A stretch of DNA of 64,000 bases, from the NCBI GenBank assembly GCA_032358165.1, contig JAALGY010000041.1, positions 186,001 through 250,000 on the forward strand, given 5' to 3'. This DNA comes from Diplosphaera chodatii (Eukaryota; Chlorophyta; Trebouxiophyceae; Prasiolales; Stichococcaceae). A program made the translations under genes and the position numbers. Of this stretch, positions 1 to 10,732 are shown in pieces. The notes beneath the pieces were generated by a model. That model was not told the origin of the DNA. It searched no databases and worked only from the letters and a program-made list of their open reading frames with translations. Numbering within the stretch: the first letter of the stretch is position 1; every line of letters begins with the position of its first letter.

Positions 1-25
1 CTGCTCCCTGCAGTCTGCCGCCATC

Positions 26-2092
26 ATGGCGTACGAGGCGTCAGCAGCCGAGGGGTCAGATGCTTCCGGCGCTCTCTCTGACTCGACCGGAGTGTCACCA
101 GGGCAGTTTGCAGCCGGTGGCGGCGGCGCCGTCAGCAGCGGCCGCCCCTTCACAGGCGCCGTGCCCGGGCGCCAGCGCAGCGTGGGCGGCTTCAGCACCA
201 GCGGCAGCAGCCTCGGCCGCGAGGCCGGCAGCATGCCTCCTCCCGCGGCTGCGCTGGACGCTTCCTACCTGCAGCACACCCCCAGCGGCGTGAGCTTCGG
301 CGGCGGCAGCTGCTTTGCCAGCGCCCAGCTGGATGCCGGCAGCGGCGGCGGCGCAGCAATGGCGCTGGCCGGCGCCCCATCGCTGGCGGCGCGCTCGGAG
401 CCCGGCTCCCCAGACGCTGCGGTCGTGTACACCGGCGAGCTGCACAAGTGCCTGCTGTGCGGCCTGCACACCTGCTTCCCCACCGGCCCTGCTACCATCA
501 GGTGGGTGCTGCATTGCAGCTGTGGCTGCTCGTGCAGCTCACTTCATGCAGAGCCCATGCTGTATCCTCTGCGTGCCAGATCTGATGAGTGCCCAGCCAA
601 CAACATCAAGTGCCTTGGTGCTTGCATGCTCACCACGCTTTTGGGGCGTGCGCCGTCTCATCCTGCGCGTCATCATGGCTTGGACTGGTCCTTGGGGCTG
701 CCATCTGCTGGGACACTGATGCACCTGGTCCAACTGTGCAGGTGCTCGGACTGCAAGGGCACCATGCACCGCGACTGCTTCATCGCGCACTACCAGGTGG
801 TGCCCGGCCGCCGCGACTGGACCTACTGCCCCGTCCACAGCCAGGTGCGCCAGCCGTGTCCCGACTGCCATGTGCTTGCCAATGCATATTTGGACAGTGC
901 ATATTGCTCCGGTTGGTCATGCCAAAAATGGCCAACATCAACGACTCTCTGATACTTGCCCACCCCTTTGCATGTGCGCGATCGTTCTGCCCAATCTGGC
1001 TCCTGACGCTGCGAGGCGGCGACTGTGCAGGTGCTGAAGAACCGGGTGCCCGCCAAGCCGCGCCCTCCGAGCAACGCGGCCCGCCGGCCGCTCCCGCCGC
1101 AGCGCAAGCGGTCGCGCTCCGAGGATGCCAGGGGCGACGCAGACGCCGCGCCGGGCGACAGGGAGTTCACCGCCGGGCCCGGCTTCGAGCGGGTGCCCAG
1201 CGGCAGCCGCTCGCAGCGCCGGCGGGGCAACGCACACGGCGCCAGCGCTGCCCTGGCCGCGGTCGGCCTGACCGCCACCGGCAGCGGGGCCCTGTCCGCT
1301 GCAGCCTCGCCAGCGAGCTCAGACGGCGGCGGCGGCGGTTCACTGAACGCCGGCGCGCCGAGTGCCGACGCCGCCGAAACCCCCCCGCAGCGGCTGTTCG
1401 TCAGCAGCCGCGGCCGCGAGTCGCGCCCGGCGCGGCGGCAGTACGACTCGGACGACGGCGACGGCAACGCCGCCACGCCCCGCGCGAGCAGCTGCGGGCG
1501 CCGCGGCCCTCTGGACCCCTCCCCCCTGTCCACCGGCGGCAGCGCCGCCGCCGGGGGCTGCCCCATGGAGCTGGACGCTGCAGGGGGGCCGCCCGCCAGC
1601 ACGCCCGCCTCGCCGACCGGCATGAAGTCGGAGGCCGGCTCGGCTGCAGAGCCAGACTCCCCCACGGCTGGCGCAAGCGGCGGCCCAGGTGCAGGCTTCG
1701 GCAAGCTGGCAGCCATCGAGACCAAGGCCGGGCCGGCCGCTGCTGCTGCAAGCCATGCGCATACTGCAACTACTGGTGCCTCCCGGCACCACAAGCTTCC
1801 AGCATCCCCCAGAAGCACTTTGCCGTTGCCGCGCGCCCGGCCGCAGCCGCCGCACTCCCCCCGCAGCAGCGGCAGCGGCAGCAGGAAGCCCTCGAGGAGC
1901 GGGGAGGGCAGCAGGGGCCGCGAGCAGCCCGCGAGCCCCTGCGCCGCTGCCAAGCCCCGCACCCCCCCTACGGCGGATGCCGCCCCCAAGACCCCGGCTG
2001 AGCTGAATGACGAGGAGCTGGCCATGCTGCTGCATCAGGAGCTGAATGCACCGTCGCGCCGCCGTGGCCAGCGTCTGCCAGGGACAGTCTGA
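26..2092 (+). CDS. PHD-like Cys/His zinc-finger protein
   Basis: Three exons: 26-501, 742-844, 1031-2092 (546 aa, phases close in frame). The ATG at 26 follows GCCGCCATC; an earlier start outside the window cannot be excluded. The N-terminal ~130 residues are Ser/Gly/Ala-rich. Residues ~138-190 carry a zinc-binding series, CLLCG, then CSDCKGTMHRDCF, then CPVH, split by intron 1. Its spacing resembles PHD/extended-PHD fingers, which read histone tails in the nucleus. The rest is basic, low-complexity and Ser/Pro/Ala-rich, with nuclear-localisation-like runs (RKRSRSED, SRRKP). The C-terminus has LNDEELAMLLHQELN, a short acidic/amphipathic motif I associate with plant PHD-finger proteins. A chromatin role is inference; the exact family is not recognised. 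The gene is convergent with MPP-alpha. Confidence 0.7.
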
Positions 2093-2624
2093 GCGGCCTC
2101 GGGCAGTGCGCGCTGGAAGCCCCTGCGCCGCTGTCAAGTGGCGTGAGCAGCGGCTTGCACTGGTTTGAGTGCTAGAAGTTTACCTCGAGGGTTTCTGCTG
2201 GGCTGCAGTAGTCTGGTCTGCAGCATCACTGAATGACGTAGGGGTTTGCTGGCAAGTGTGGTCCATCAAAATCATCCTGGGGTCTACAGGACATACTGTG
2301 GGGTCTTGCCGCAGACATGCGGCACCCCAACACCTTTCATACCCCAAGCAGACCGTTGCCGTTGTTGCAGCCATTTCATGACGTTGAAGTTGCAGCAATG
2401 GCAGGGCGTTTTTTCAGCCACAGCCAGTTGAACAATGCTGTGGCATGTGGTATGCCCAGGGGCGGAGTGTCCGTTGGGCCTGTTACTCTTCTCGAGGGCG
2501 AGGCCAAGGCCGCGCTTCTCTGGCTGTCTAGTCATAACGGTGTGACCTCGAACTGTCTTGCAGGGTTTCGGCAACTTGTATGCCCGAACTTGCTTGTGTT
2601 ACAGCACTGCCAGGCCAGGGAAGC

Positions 2625-2629
2625 TGTAA
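2625..2629 (+). terminator. TGTAA poly(A) signal, zinc-finger gene
   Basis: A TGTAA pentamer, the usual chlorophyte poly(A) signal, ~530 bases after the stop at 2092. It is the first sense-strand TGTAA I found there. Confidence 0.4.
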
Positions 2630-2705
2630 GAAGTGCCCATCAGATGGCAGTCCGAATGTTCCTTGCTGTTCCTGACCTCGCGTCTTGTGATGTGGTCCTC
2701 AGCTC

Positions 2706-2710
2706 TTACA
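2706..2710 (-). terminator. TGTAA poly(A) signal, MPP-alpha
   Basis: Reads TTACA on + (TGTAA on -), 63 bases downstream of the MPP-alpha stop codon. The distance is typical for green-algal poly(A) signals. Confidence 0.5.
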
Positions 2711-2772
2711 CATCTGGTTCATATCCCTGCTCAAACACACGCCAAACCAGTCGATGCAGCCACTACAGCTGC

Positions 2773-5700
2773 TCAGCTGAATCGCCGCAGCAGCGCATCG
2801 TAGCGCGGCATCGCAGCGATGTTGCCGCTGCCTGCGAAGCTGGGCGGTGCCTTCAGCATGTTGGTGACCAGCTTCGTGATGTCGCCGGCTGTGATCTCGT
2901 CCAGCGCCTTTGTGAACTCAGGCACGGGTTTCCTGCACAGGCACCACGGCGTCTTGGCTGTGCAACAAGCAGGGTTGACGGCATGTACGGCATAATGTGA
3001 ACCCTGATCAGCGCAGTCAGTGCACATATGCACAGTCTGACCCCTGCAGCAACAAAAGCACAGACACCAAACTGACAGATGCTAACGTTCTGCAGCTGCT
3101 GTGTCTGCCCTCTGGGGTGCATGGCACACCATTGAGCACATGGCCCCCTCAGATGAAGCATTTGCACACGAGACACACCTGACAGCAACTTAGGAACTGG
3201 CCGGCCAATGTCCTCAGGAAACAGCAACACGTCAAACCCTATCTTAAACCCTAGGCTCTGCGGCCGCACCTGTGGCCGTAGGTCAGGATCTGGCGGCCGA
3301 TGTCCTCGGCAGCCGATGCAAATATCTTGACCGTATTCACACCCTAAACTCTGCGGCCGCACCTGTGGCCGTAGGTCAGGATCTGGCGGCCGATGTCCTC
3401 GGCGACGATGGCGCGGCCCTCCAGGCTGGACAGCACCGTGCCCAGCGCCGCGCGCTTGGCCCGCCCCAGCTCCGCGTCCGGCACATCCTTCGTCAGCGAC
3501 TGCGAGCAGCCAATGCCTAAACTTTGTCAGCCTGTCAGCCTGCTGAGAGGCAGTCGATGGCTGCAACCCAGCACCGGAGTTGCAGCAGTGCAGCTCTGGC
3601 GCGATCATGCAGTCGTGTGAAGAGTGCAGATCACATGAAAATGGAGCAGCTGCACACGCAGCGAGCAGCTGCATTGGCGGTACAGCAGTGACTCGTTGAT
3701 GATGACACCGCCCGGTATATCGCTGCAGGGTGCGTACAGCCCCAGCCACATTGAGCGCACCTGCAGCTCCTTGCAGGCGATGTCGATGCCCTGCTCGATT
3801 TTGCCGGTCTCGGTGGTGATGTGGATGCCGGCCAGCCCGGTGTGGTCGTACACGCTGGAGAAGGCGGAGGCGTTGTGCACCCAGTGGTGCTGGTTCAGTA
3901 CCCGCGTGTACAGCCGCGAGTGCATGCCCTTGCCTGCAGAAGGAACAGGGATGAGGCAACGCGTCAGCACCCAGACGGGCACCATTTCCACAACCCATCG
4001 CTGACAGCGGCGATGCAGAAGAGCGCACATCGTTGACAAAGTGAGGTGAGTGCAGGCTGCATGCAGCCAAGGCTGGGCGAATCGTATAGCAAGAAGTGAA
4101 AGGAAAAAAGAAAGGCAAGAAGAAAGGGCACCGGGGCCGCCGGAGGAGAAGGAGCCGCCGCCGCCCAGCAGGAACTGCAGCACCGTCGTCGCGATGGACG
4201 TCTTCATGTCGTTCCACCCGCCCGGCACCTGCAACCACTCGATAGCATTACATGTGCCCCTGGAGCCCACATTCACGCGCACGATGTGCCAAGGCCAGGT
4301 AAGGAAATGACGCGGACAATTGCTGGACGGCCAGGAGCGGAAGAGCAGCAGGAGGATGGCATGTGGTCTTCATGCGGCCATTTGCCTCTGAACCAAGTTC
4401 GCTTCTGGCCAGTGCATGCACATCTGTGCCAATGCCTGGAGTGCGTGCATGCAGATGCAGCGCAGCGCTGCGCTCGTGTGCAAGCGGTGCTGCCCAAGGC
4501 TATTTGCCCCACCAGGCCCAGACAAGCCTCTGACACTTCCAACCCACTTCCGTCTCATCTGGTGGCCGCCAGCCTGCTACTAGAAGCCAGCAGCACATGA
4601 GGGCCCCACCTCGAAGGCGAGCAGCGCGTGGCTCTCGGCGGAGGTGGCCGGCGCGCGGAAGTCGCCGCCCACGTAGGACGACGGCGGCGCCTGCTGCTTG
4701 TGCCCCTGCGGCACCGCCTCCAGCAGCGGCCGCGCCAGCTGCACCAGCTCCTCGTGCTCCACGCCCGCGCCTGGCAGTCCAGAGGGCTGGAGTTCTTTAG
4801 GATGATTTTGACTCTGGAATGGTGCGGCGGCGACTGGTGCGGGGTGTGGCTTGCAGGGAGCCCAGAGTGCTGCGACCGTGCAGCAGCTGCTCCAGGGCGG
4901 CGGCCCATGCTGGGGCGACGGCTGGGTATCCACGACCGCAGCTGCAGGCGCACTGCTGCAAGACATGCTCGGCAACAGCACCTGGATTTCACTGCAGAGT
5001 GACCATCTAGGGTTTCGGGTTGAGAGCACAGACCTGCGAGCGCCATCTTGGCGCCGACAAAGTTGTCCGCCACGAACTGCGCGAGGTCGTCGCCGGTGAG
5101 GCGGCTGGCTGCGCCCGGCGGCGCGATCAGCGGCCGAGCCAGCCCGCCGTGGTACGCCACGCTGTGCAGGCCCTGCATTGTTCAACAGACAGGCAGGCTT
5201 CACGACCTGGTGCACAGCCAGCGCCGCAGCCACACGGACGGCATTTCACAGTGCAGCCTAGGACACGCGCTACCAGCTGTGGTCCCTGGATGCAGCAGCA
5301 CGACCTAGCGTCTCAGGTTCGCCACAAATGAGCAGAGAGGACTGCTGCAAAGGCCAGGACGTGCCTCGAGCAGCAGCGACTGTGGGTTGTCGGCCAGCGT
5401 CTTGACGTCCTCCTCCAGCTTCGCCGCGGCCGCCTTCACATCGTTGTTGGAGAACTTCGGGTTCAGCACCGCATCCTGCAAGCAGGTGCACCACTCTTGG
5501 CCAGCCTGCGAGGTGGCCAGTATGCAAGGCCCAGCACACAGGCCAGCGCTGCAGCGGCTTGTCATATGGCAGCCTCCAGACAGGCTGCGGACTCGGCCTG
5601 CTGCATGCGCATGCAACATGCTCACCGCGAGGATCTCCAGCGCCTCGGCCCCCACAGCCTTGCTGGCATCGATAATGTACACGAGCTGCTCCCGCGATGC

Positions 5701-6654
5701 TGATGCAACCGTGCTGGCGCCGATGTTCTCCACCTGAAATGTGTTGCAACCACAGGTTCCCGTGCTGTGATCCAGTTGCAGCAGGCACCAAGCAGAAGGC
5801 CATGAATCGGATCCGAGAGGGGCAGGTTTGATGGTCTGCACACCTCGCGCACTAGCCTGAAATGCGTGCGGTGCTGTGTGGCCTTGAAGGCCATGGTCTC
5901 CAGCAGGTGGCATGCTCCTGTGCGTTGCAGATTGACATGCCCTGAGCTCCCAAGATCGTGAGAGCACCGCCTCCATTGCGCAGGGCACGGTGATGCCTGG
6001 AATGGCAACATCATGCAGCTAGTACCTGTGTTGCGGTCCGTCTCATTGACGCTGCCGGCGTTGACATACAGACCAAGTGAGACTGAGGGGCCCTGCAGGT
6101 GGCAGCAGGCACTGAGTATGCCCTAAGCAACGCAGGCTGCTCTCTTGCAGCATACGCAAATGCACATCGACGCGCCTGCTAGCAACTCACAGGTATGATC
6201 TGCTTGTTGCTTCGCAATGATATTCGATAGGCAGAATGACATGCTCGACATAGTGAGGCATGAACACAACACGATGGAGACTCTCACCGGGGTGTCCTCA
6301 GACGCCACCTTCAAGCCGTTACCCAGCGTCGTGACCTCTGTCTGCGGAGGCTGTGTCCGCGGCGGGTCTGCCAGAGGCTGGTTCACGCCTTCCAAAGGCT
6401 CAGTCAGGGGCGTGCTGATGCGACCTTTGCCGCCTCCCCCGAACAGCTTCGTCAGCCAGCCACCTGCACAACATGTAAGCAGCTGAGCGCAATGCGCTCC
6501 TGATGCCTGACTATCAGGCATTGCATGCACGGCCGGCAATCTTGCCTGCGGACTGGGCTCCTGCTAGTGCTGGCACAGCCTGCTGCTGCACTGCACTGGT
6601 GCTGAACCCGCGGCGGGTGGCGCCGCAGGCAGACCTGAGCCCCTGGCCCAGCAT
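2773..6654 (-). CDS. MPPA: Mitochondrial processing peptidase alpha subunit
   Basis: Twelve exons: 6654-6546, 6463-6288, 6092-6026, 5917-5844, 5733-5626, 5475-5365, 5172-5034, 4770-4610, 4228-4132, 3933-3761, 3499-3363, 2932-2773. They sum to 503 aa, the usual length for plant MPP-alpha. The start has a GCCGCCATG context. The N-terminus is an Arg-rich mitochondrial targeting peptide (CGATRRGFSTSA). The zinc site of the beta subunit, HxxEH, is degenerate here (HLLET, residues ~121-125), as expected for the non-catalytic alpha chain. The substrate-binding glycine-rich loop is intact at ~337-348 (GGGGSFSSGGPGKG). The C-terminus (FTKALDEITAGDI) matches the family. The protein would pair with MPP-beta to remove presequences, in the matrix or on complex III. 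Introns 1 and 6 appear to use GC donors. The intron after exon 11 contains copies of the exon 11 end. Confidence 0.93.
3197..3403. repeat. Tandem echoes of MPP-alpha exon 11 end
   Basis: A 64-base segment covering the last ~41 bases of exon 11, its splice donor and the start of the intron (3340-3403) recurs almost exactly at 3247-3310, 93 bases away inside the next intron. A third, diverged partial copy lies at ~3197-3214. On the minus strand each copy keeps the reading EDIGR and a GT after it. This looks like local tandem duplication of an exon edge. Confidence 0.8.
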
Positions 6655-7021
6655 GGCGGCCGACGATCCTTTACGTGCAGGCAGCAAATTCACTCTGATC
6701 GGAGCGACGCACAGATCAGCAATTACAGGCATGCAGCGGGCCATAAAGTAGCAGCACTGGTAAAGTACGCACGGCAAACTCCCTTGAGCCTTGACTGACT
6801 GACCGCTGAGCAGTGCATCCATCATTCGCACGCCTTGCTGGTACAGTGCAAATTAGATTGCAAAGGCCTACACCGGAGCTTCACTGCCAGGTTGATAGAG
6901 TTTGGTCCTCAAGCCGAGTCGGACCGCGGAGTCGGAGTATTTTGAGCCAGATCAACAGCACTTTTGGTCGTTTCCTGGCTTCATCCGCCGAGCGCTGCCT
7001 TGACACAATCGCTACTTCACC
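6655..7021. promoter_or_regulatory. Head-to-head promoter spacer MPP-alpha/Yip1
   Basis: 367 bases between the divergent starts of MPP-alpha (-) and the Yip1-family gene (+). By position it must hold both 5' UTRs and promoters. I see no clear TATA box. Confidence 0.45.
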
Positions 7022-9752
7022 ATGTCACATTCGGTGAGCACATCTGTGTGCATGTCTGCCACAATGAACCAGGTCCCCTGAGACTCTGGACGCGTGTGCG
7101 CTTCAAGCGTGGCTGACCTTGCCTTGGTCGACTCAGTCACCACCACTGCAATGCCAGCTGCTGCTTTCATGATGACGACTCTATGTACTGCGGTCCGAAG
7201 TCGTCTCAGCACTGCAAGCTGCTAGCGCTAGTGCTCCATGCCCCGCCCGCCCTGCCCTGCAGCACAACGACAGCAGCCCCTTCGACGACGAGGACAGCGT
7301 GCCCTACACGCTCGACAGCACGTACTGGGACCCCGGCAGCCAGCAGGGCGGCGGCAGCGGCGCCTCAGCATCGGCAGCGTACCAGCCTCCCGCGGAAGCA
7401 GATCTGCTCGGCCCAGAGTGAGGGCCGGCCCAACCCACCACGAAACGCATCTGCCTGGGTATACCAGTACTGCTGGACGATGCAGCCTGGACGGCTACAT
7501 TCTGCCATGACACAGCACTCCGGTTGCATGGCCTGGGTGAAGGGCGACTCCACTGTGCACCAAGCAAGCTCTGACGCACAAGCATCCGCATGTGCCCAGG
7601 CCATCGGCCGGTGATGACGCGTATGCAGCGGGTGCTCAGGCCGCGGCAGCCAGCCACGGCGCCGTGCCCAGCGTCACCAACGGCGGCACCGCCCCGCACA
7701 CCGTGCTGCAGTTCGACGGTGACTGGCCTGACCCTCGGCGTACGGCATGCAGCCACTGTCTGCTCAAAGCAAATTTGCATCAGACACTGCGAATGACCTC
7801 TTCAGTACATCTTGAACATATGGTGAGCGGCAAGTGCTTCGTGGCGTCTGCAGAGACGGCAGCCCCAGCGCGGGACATCAGCGGCCGCATCGGCAGCCCG
7901 GCGCCGCCCGTGGAGAACTACAAGCCGACGCGGGCGCTGCTGGGGCGGGACGCGCCGCTGTCGGACGGCGGCTTCAGCGATGCGGGGCGCTCCGACGAGA
8001 GCGGCACCTACTCGCTGCTCAACATCAAGCGCTACCGGCGCTACTTCAATGTGGACACAGAGGTGAGCTGAACCCTGCAACCCAGCAACCGACTGTCATC
8101 ACATCATGGCTGCTCCTCGCGATTGGTGGCGTGTGCTCTGCGAGCTCTGACTGGCTGGCCAAGGCGAAGCGCGTGGCTAGTATATTTCTGCTGAAGGACA
8201 GTGTGCTGTTGGCGCAGGATGTGCTCAGCAGGATCACGGATTCAGTGGTCGGCTTCTGGCGGGCGGACTTCATGGAGAAGACCACCGACAACGCCGACTT
8301 GTGAGCCCCAGACCCGAGATCCTTGCCACACTTCACCAGCAGCTGCAATGCTGGGCCTTGGGGTCTGGCTCAGGGGCTGAGGTTAACATGCCTGCCAGCT
8401 GTGTGGCGTGCAGCTTGCATCCATGCACACAGCAGCAGCTGACTGCTGGCAGGGTTGCTGCATTTGCTTCTGCACTGTTGTCCACCAGCCCCCGAGCAGT
8501 GGGATCCATTGACCGACCTTTGCATCCCCTCAAGAACCTGCACATACCTCTTGTTGTCCGCACTTGACCGCATCAGTGCTAATACAGGTATGGGCCATTC
8601 TGGATCGCCACGACGCTCATCTTCGTATCGGCCGTCACCGGCAACTACGCCAGCTACCTCAGCTACCGCCACAAGCACTCCGGCACCGACGCCGGCCAGC
8701 AAGTCTGGTACTACGACATCAACAAGGTGCCTCCTCGTCGATGCTGTCGGTGTTGACCATCTTCTTGTGGCACATTGTTGCTGTAAGCAGGTGATATGGC
8801 ATTGAAGCACAGCCGGCTGCGCCACATCACCACAAGTTGGTGCGCCCATATGAACAGGGTTCAAGCCCGACCCCTTCCTCATGCAGGTGTCCTACTCAGC
8901 TGTGCTGTACTACGGCTACATTGGTGTCATCGGCGTGGCGGTGTGGGCGGTGCTCAAGTACTTCAAGTCGGGCGTCGCGCTGCCGCAGATCTGGTGCACC
9001 TATGGTGAGCCTGCACAAGCCTGCAAACAGAGGAAGCCCTGTTGCCGTCTGTTCACGGCAAACCAGTGCACCAGCAGTGATAACAATTATTCGTCAACAA
9101 CTCGAGGCTACCCTGTTCCGCAGCATGCGCTCATGCAGATAGCAAGTACCTATGCAGAGGCTTGACACGCTGGCATCTGCACGCAGGCTATGCGCTGACG
9201 ATCTTCATCCCCATGGCGTTCTTCTGCATCTTTCCCTTCGAGGTGGGCGGCGTATCTGCAAGTCCTGCGGACGCAATGGTTCCGCACCTGAGCAGCTCAT
9301 GGCAGCCAACTCAGTAGTGAGCCAAGTCGCCAAAGTTGTAAGCTGTTCGCTGCAGGTCATGCGGTGGGTGCTCGTGGGTGGGGCGACGGCGACGTCGGGG
9401 CTGTTCATCATGGCCAACCTGCGGGCGCCCATCTTCGAGAACGCGGGCCCCAAGGCGCTCCCCGTTTACCTGACCATGGGCGGCCTGCACCTGGCACTGG
9501 GTGCGCTCTCAGGCCACCTGTGCTTGTACTTTGCAAAGCCTATGAACCAGGTGGCTCTTGACGCCTGCACCGGCGTGTTGTCAGCGCACTCCCAACATGC
9601 ATCGTGCGCTGCCCGGTCGAGGAGGTAGAGGATAGTCTAGGTTAGTGGTACATGATATGGCAGCTAGAGGTAGCTTGCAACTGAGCTGGAGTCCTGTTGC
9701 TGCTGCAGGGCTGGTCATGAAGCTGTACTTCTTCCAGGTGTGCTTGCCTTAG
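7022..9752 (+). CDS. Yip1-domain (YIPF-like) membrane protein
   Basis: Ten exons: 7022-7033, 7263-7417, 7600-7718, 7854-8062, 8218-8300, 8588-8726, 8887-9004, 9187-9242, 9356-9500, 9709-9752 (359 aa, phases close). The N-terminal ~180 residues are acidic/Ser/Gly-rich and presumably cytosolic (SPFDDED, PYTLDSTYW). Residues ~160-359 match the Yip1 fold: YRRYFNVDTE, then DFMEKTTDNADLYGPFWI, then about five hydrophobic segments (SYSAVLYYGYIGVIGVAVW, YALTIFIPMAFFCIFPFE, the VMRWVLVGG region), ending in VMKLYFF. Family members sit in ER/Golgi/endosomal membranes, bind Rab-family GTPases and act in vesicle traffic. Exon 1 would be only 12 bases (MSHS, donor GTGAGC), so the N-terminus is the weakest part. 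Closest to the YIPF1/2 group by the YGPFWI and C-terminal motifs; the subgroup is inference. Confidence 0.85.
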
Positions 9753-10148
9753 CTAAGCTATCGAGCAGCAGGCTCATGTTTGTTGATGGCTGGCTTCGTG
9801 TCTCTGGTCCTGTCAGTGCTGCATCTCGCTGCAGGCAAGACTGCCTCAATTCTCAAGTCTCCTTTGGAATGTGCACGCAGTATTGGTGAGTGTGTACACA
9901 CCGCTGCGGCAGCGGGACAAGACAGTACCGCCTTCGACTGGCAGAACAATACTGTCATTGAGCAGGACACAGTGGTAGTGCCAGTGGCAGGCGGAGCCAT
10001 GGCATGGCACTGTGGTCACCTGCTCAGACTGGGCGTCATCAGCAGCATGCAGTGATCACCAGATGTGATTATGTTGCCGCCTGGTTGTGCAACAACCGGT
10101 ACCACACTGTAGTGAGGGTTTGAATGATGGCACATCGCTTGGTTCACA

Positions 10149-10153
10149 TGTAA
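10149..10153 (+). terminator. TGTAA poly(A) signal, Yip1-family gene
   Basis: TGTAA ~400 bases after the stop at 9752, in the right orientation. Confidence 0.4.
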
Positions 10154-10580
10154 ACATTACTGGTGGTCAGGGTATCAGTATCAATGCTGTCAAAGGCTGC
10201 TCAGAATGGTACTAAACCACAGGCTGAGCTAAGGTGCAGAAAATCACAAGAGCATCACAACTGCGCTGCTGTTGCCCTGTCTCAACCCCGGAACCAAAGA
10301 GACAGGAGAGGAAAGCATATATCACTGCTGCTACCCACATGTACCCAATTGGAAGGCTGTCCCCCCACGCACTGGCAATGCAAGCAAGCTGCAAGTTCAC
10401 CCAAGCAGCCACGAGGTTGTTGGCGAACATCAACGGGCACGCTGCCCACAGTAACAGACGAAGGAAACCTGCGGACTCTACTTCACAACAAGTAAAAGGT
10501 GCGTATTATCTACTATCCCCCTATGCCATATCAGCACGGTACTTTGCTGTTTGTGCGGCCTGTTCTAGGGCGGTAGTTTA

Positions 10581-10585
10581 TTACA
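10581..10585 (-). terminator. TGTAA poly(A) signal, SnRK2-like kinase
   Basis: TTACA on +, i.e. TGTAA on the kinase strand, ~150 bases past the kinase stop. Confidence 0.45.
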
Positions 10586-10732
10586 GTGTACCATAGTTTG
10601 GCTGGATGCCCATGTCAGGCTGCAGGGTGATTGTGCCCTGTCGCTGGTGTGCTGCTCCTGTGTGCTGCCGTGTGGCTGAGATGCAGCTGTCTGTCAAGTG
10701 TTTAAACCAGCCCGGTGGGTTTTGGGCTGGGG

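Larger units (their letters stand above)
2093..2772. other. Convergent intergenic spacer
   Basis: Spacer of about 680 bases between the stops of the zinc-finger gene (+) and MPP-alpha (-), presumably both 3' UTRs. A TGTAA lies on + at 2625-2629. Its reverse complement TTACA lies at 2706-2710, only 63 bases past the MPP-alpha stop. I see no coding region here. Confidence 0.6.
9753..10732. other. Convergent intergenic spacer
   Basis: About 980 bases between the stops of the Yip1-family gene (+) and the kinase (-). Holds TGTAA on + (10149-10153) and TTACA, i.e. TGTAA on -, at 10581-10585. No splice-consistent coding segment seen on either strand. Confidence 0.5.

Noticed and set aside
823..2025. 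400-residue minus frame and 470-residue + frame (589-2001) at the first gene
   Set aside because: Shadows of the Ser/Ala-rich exon 3. The chosen frame links by phase to the zinc-finger exons and ends in a recognisable motif.
8855..8880. tRNA-like T-arm word GGGTTCAAGCCC
   Set aside because: Lies inside a Yip1-gene intron; no matching anticodon, D-arm or acceptor stem around it.
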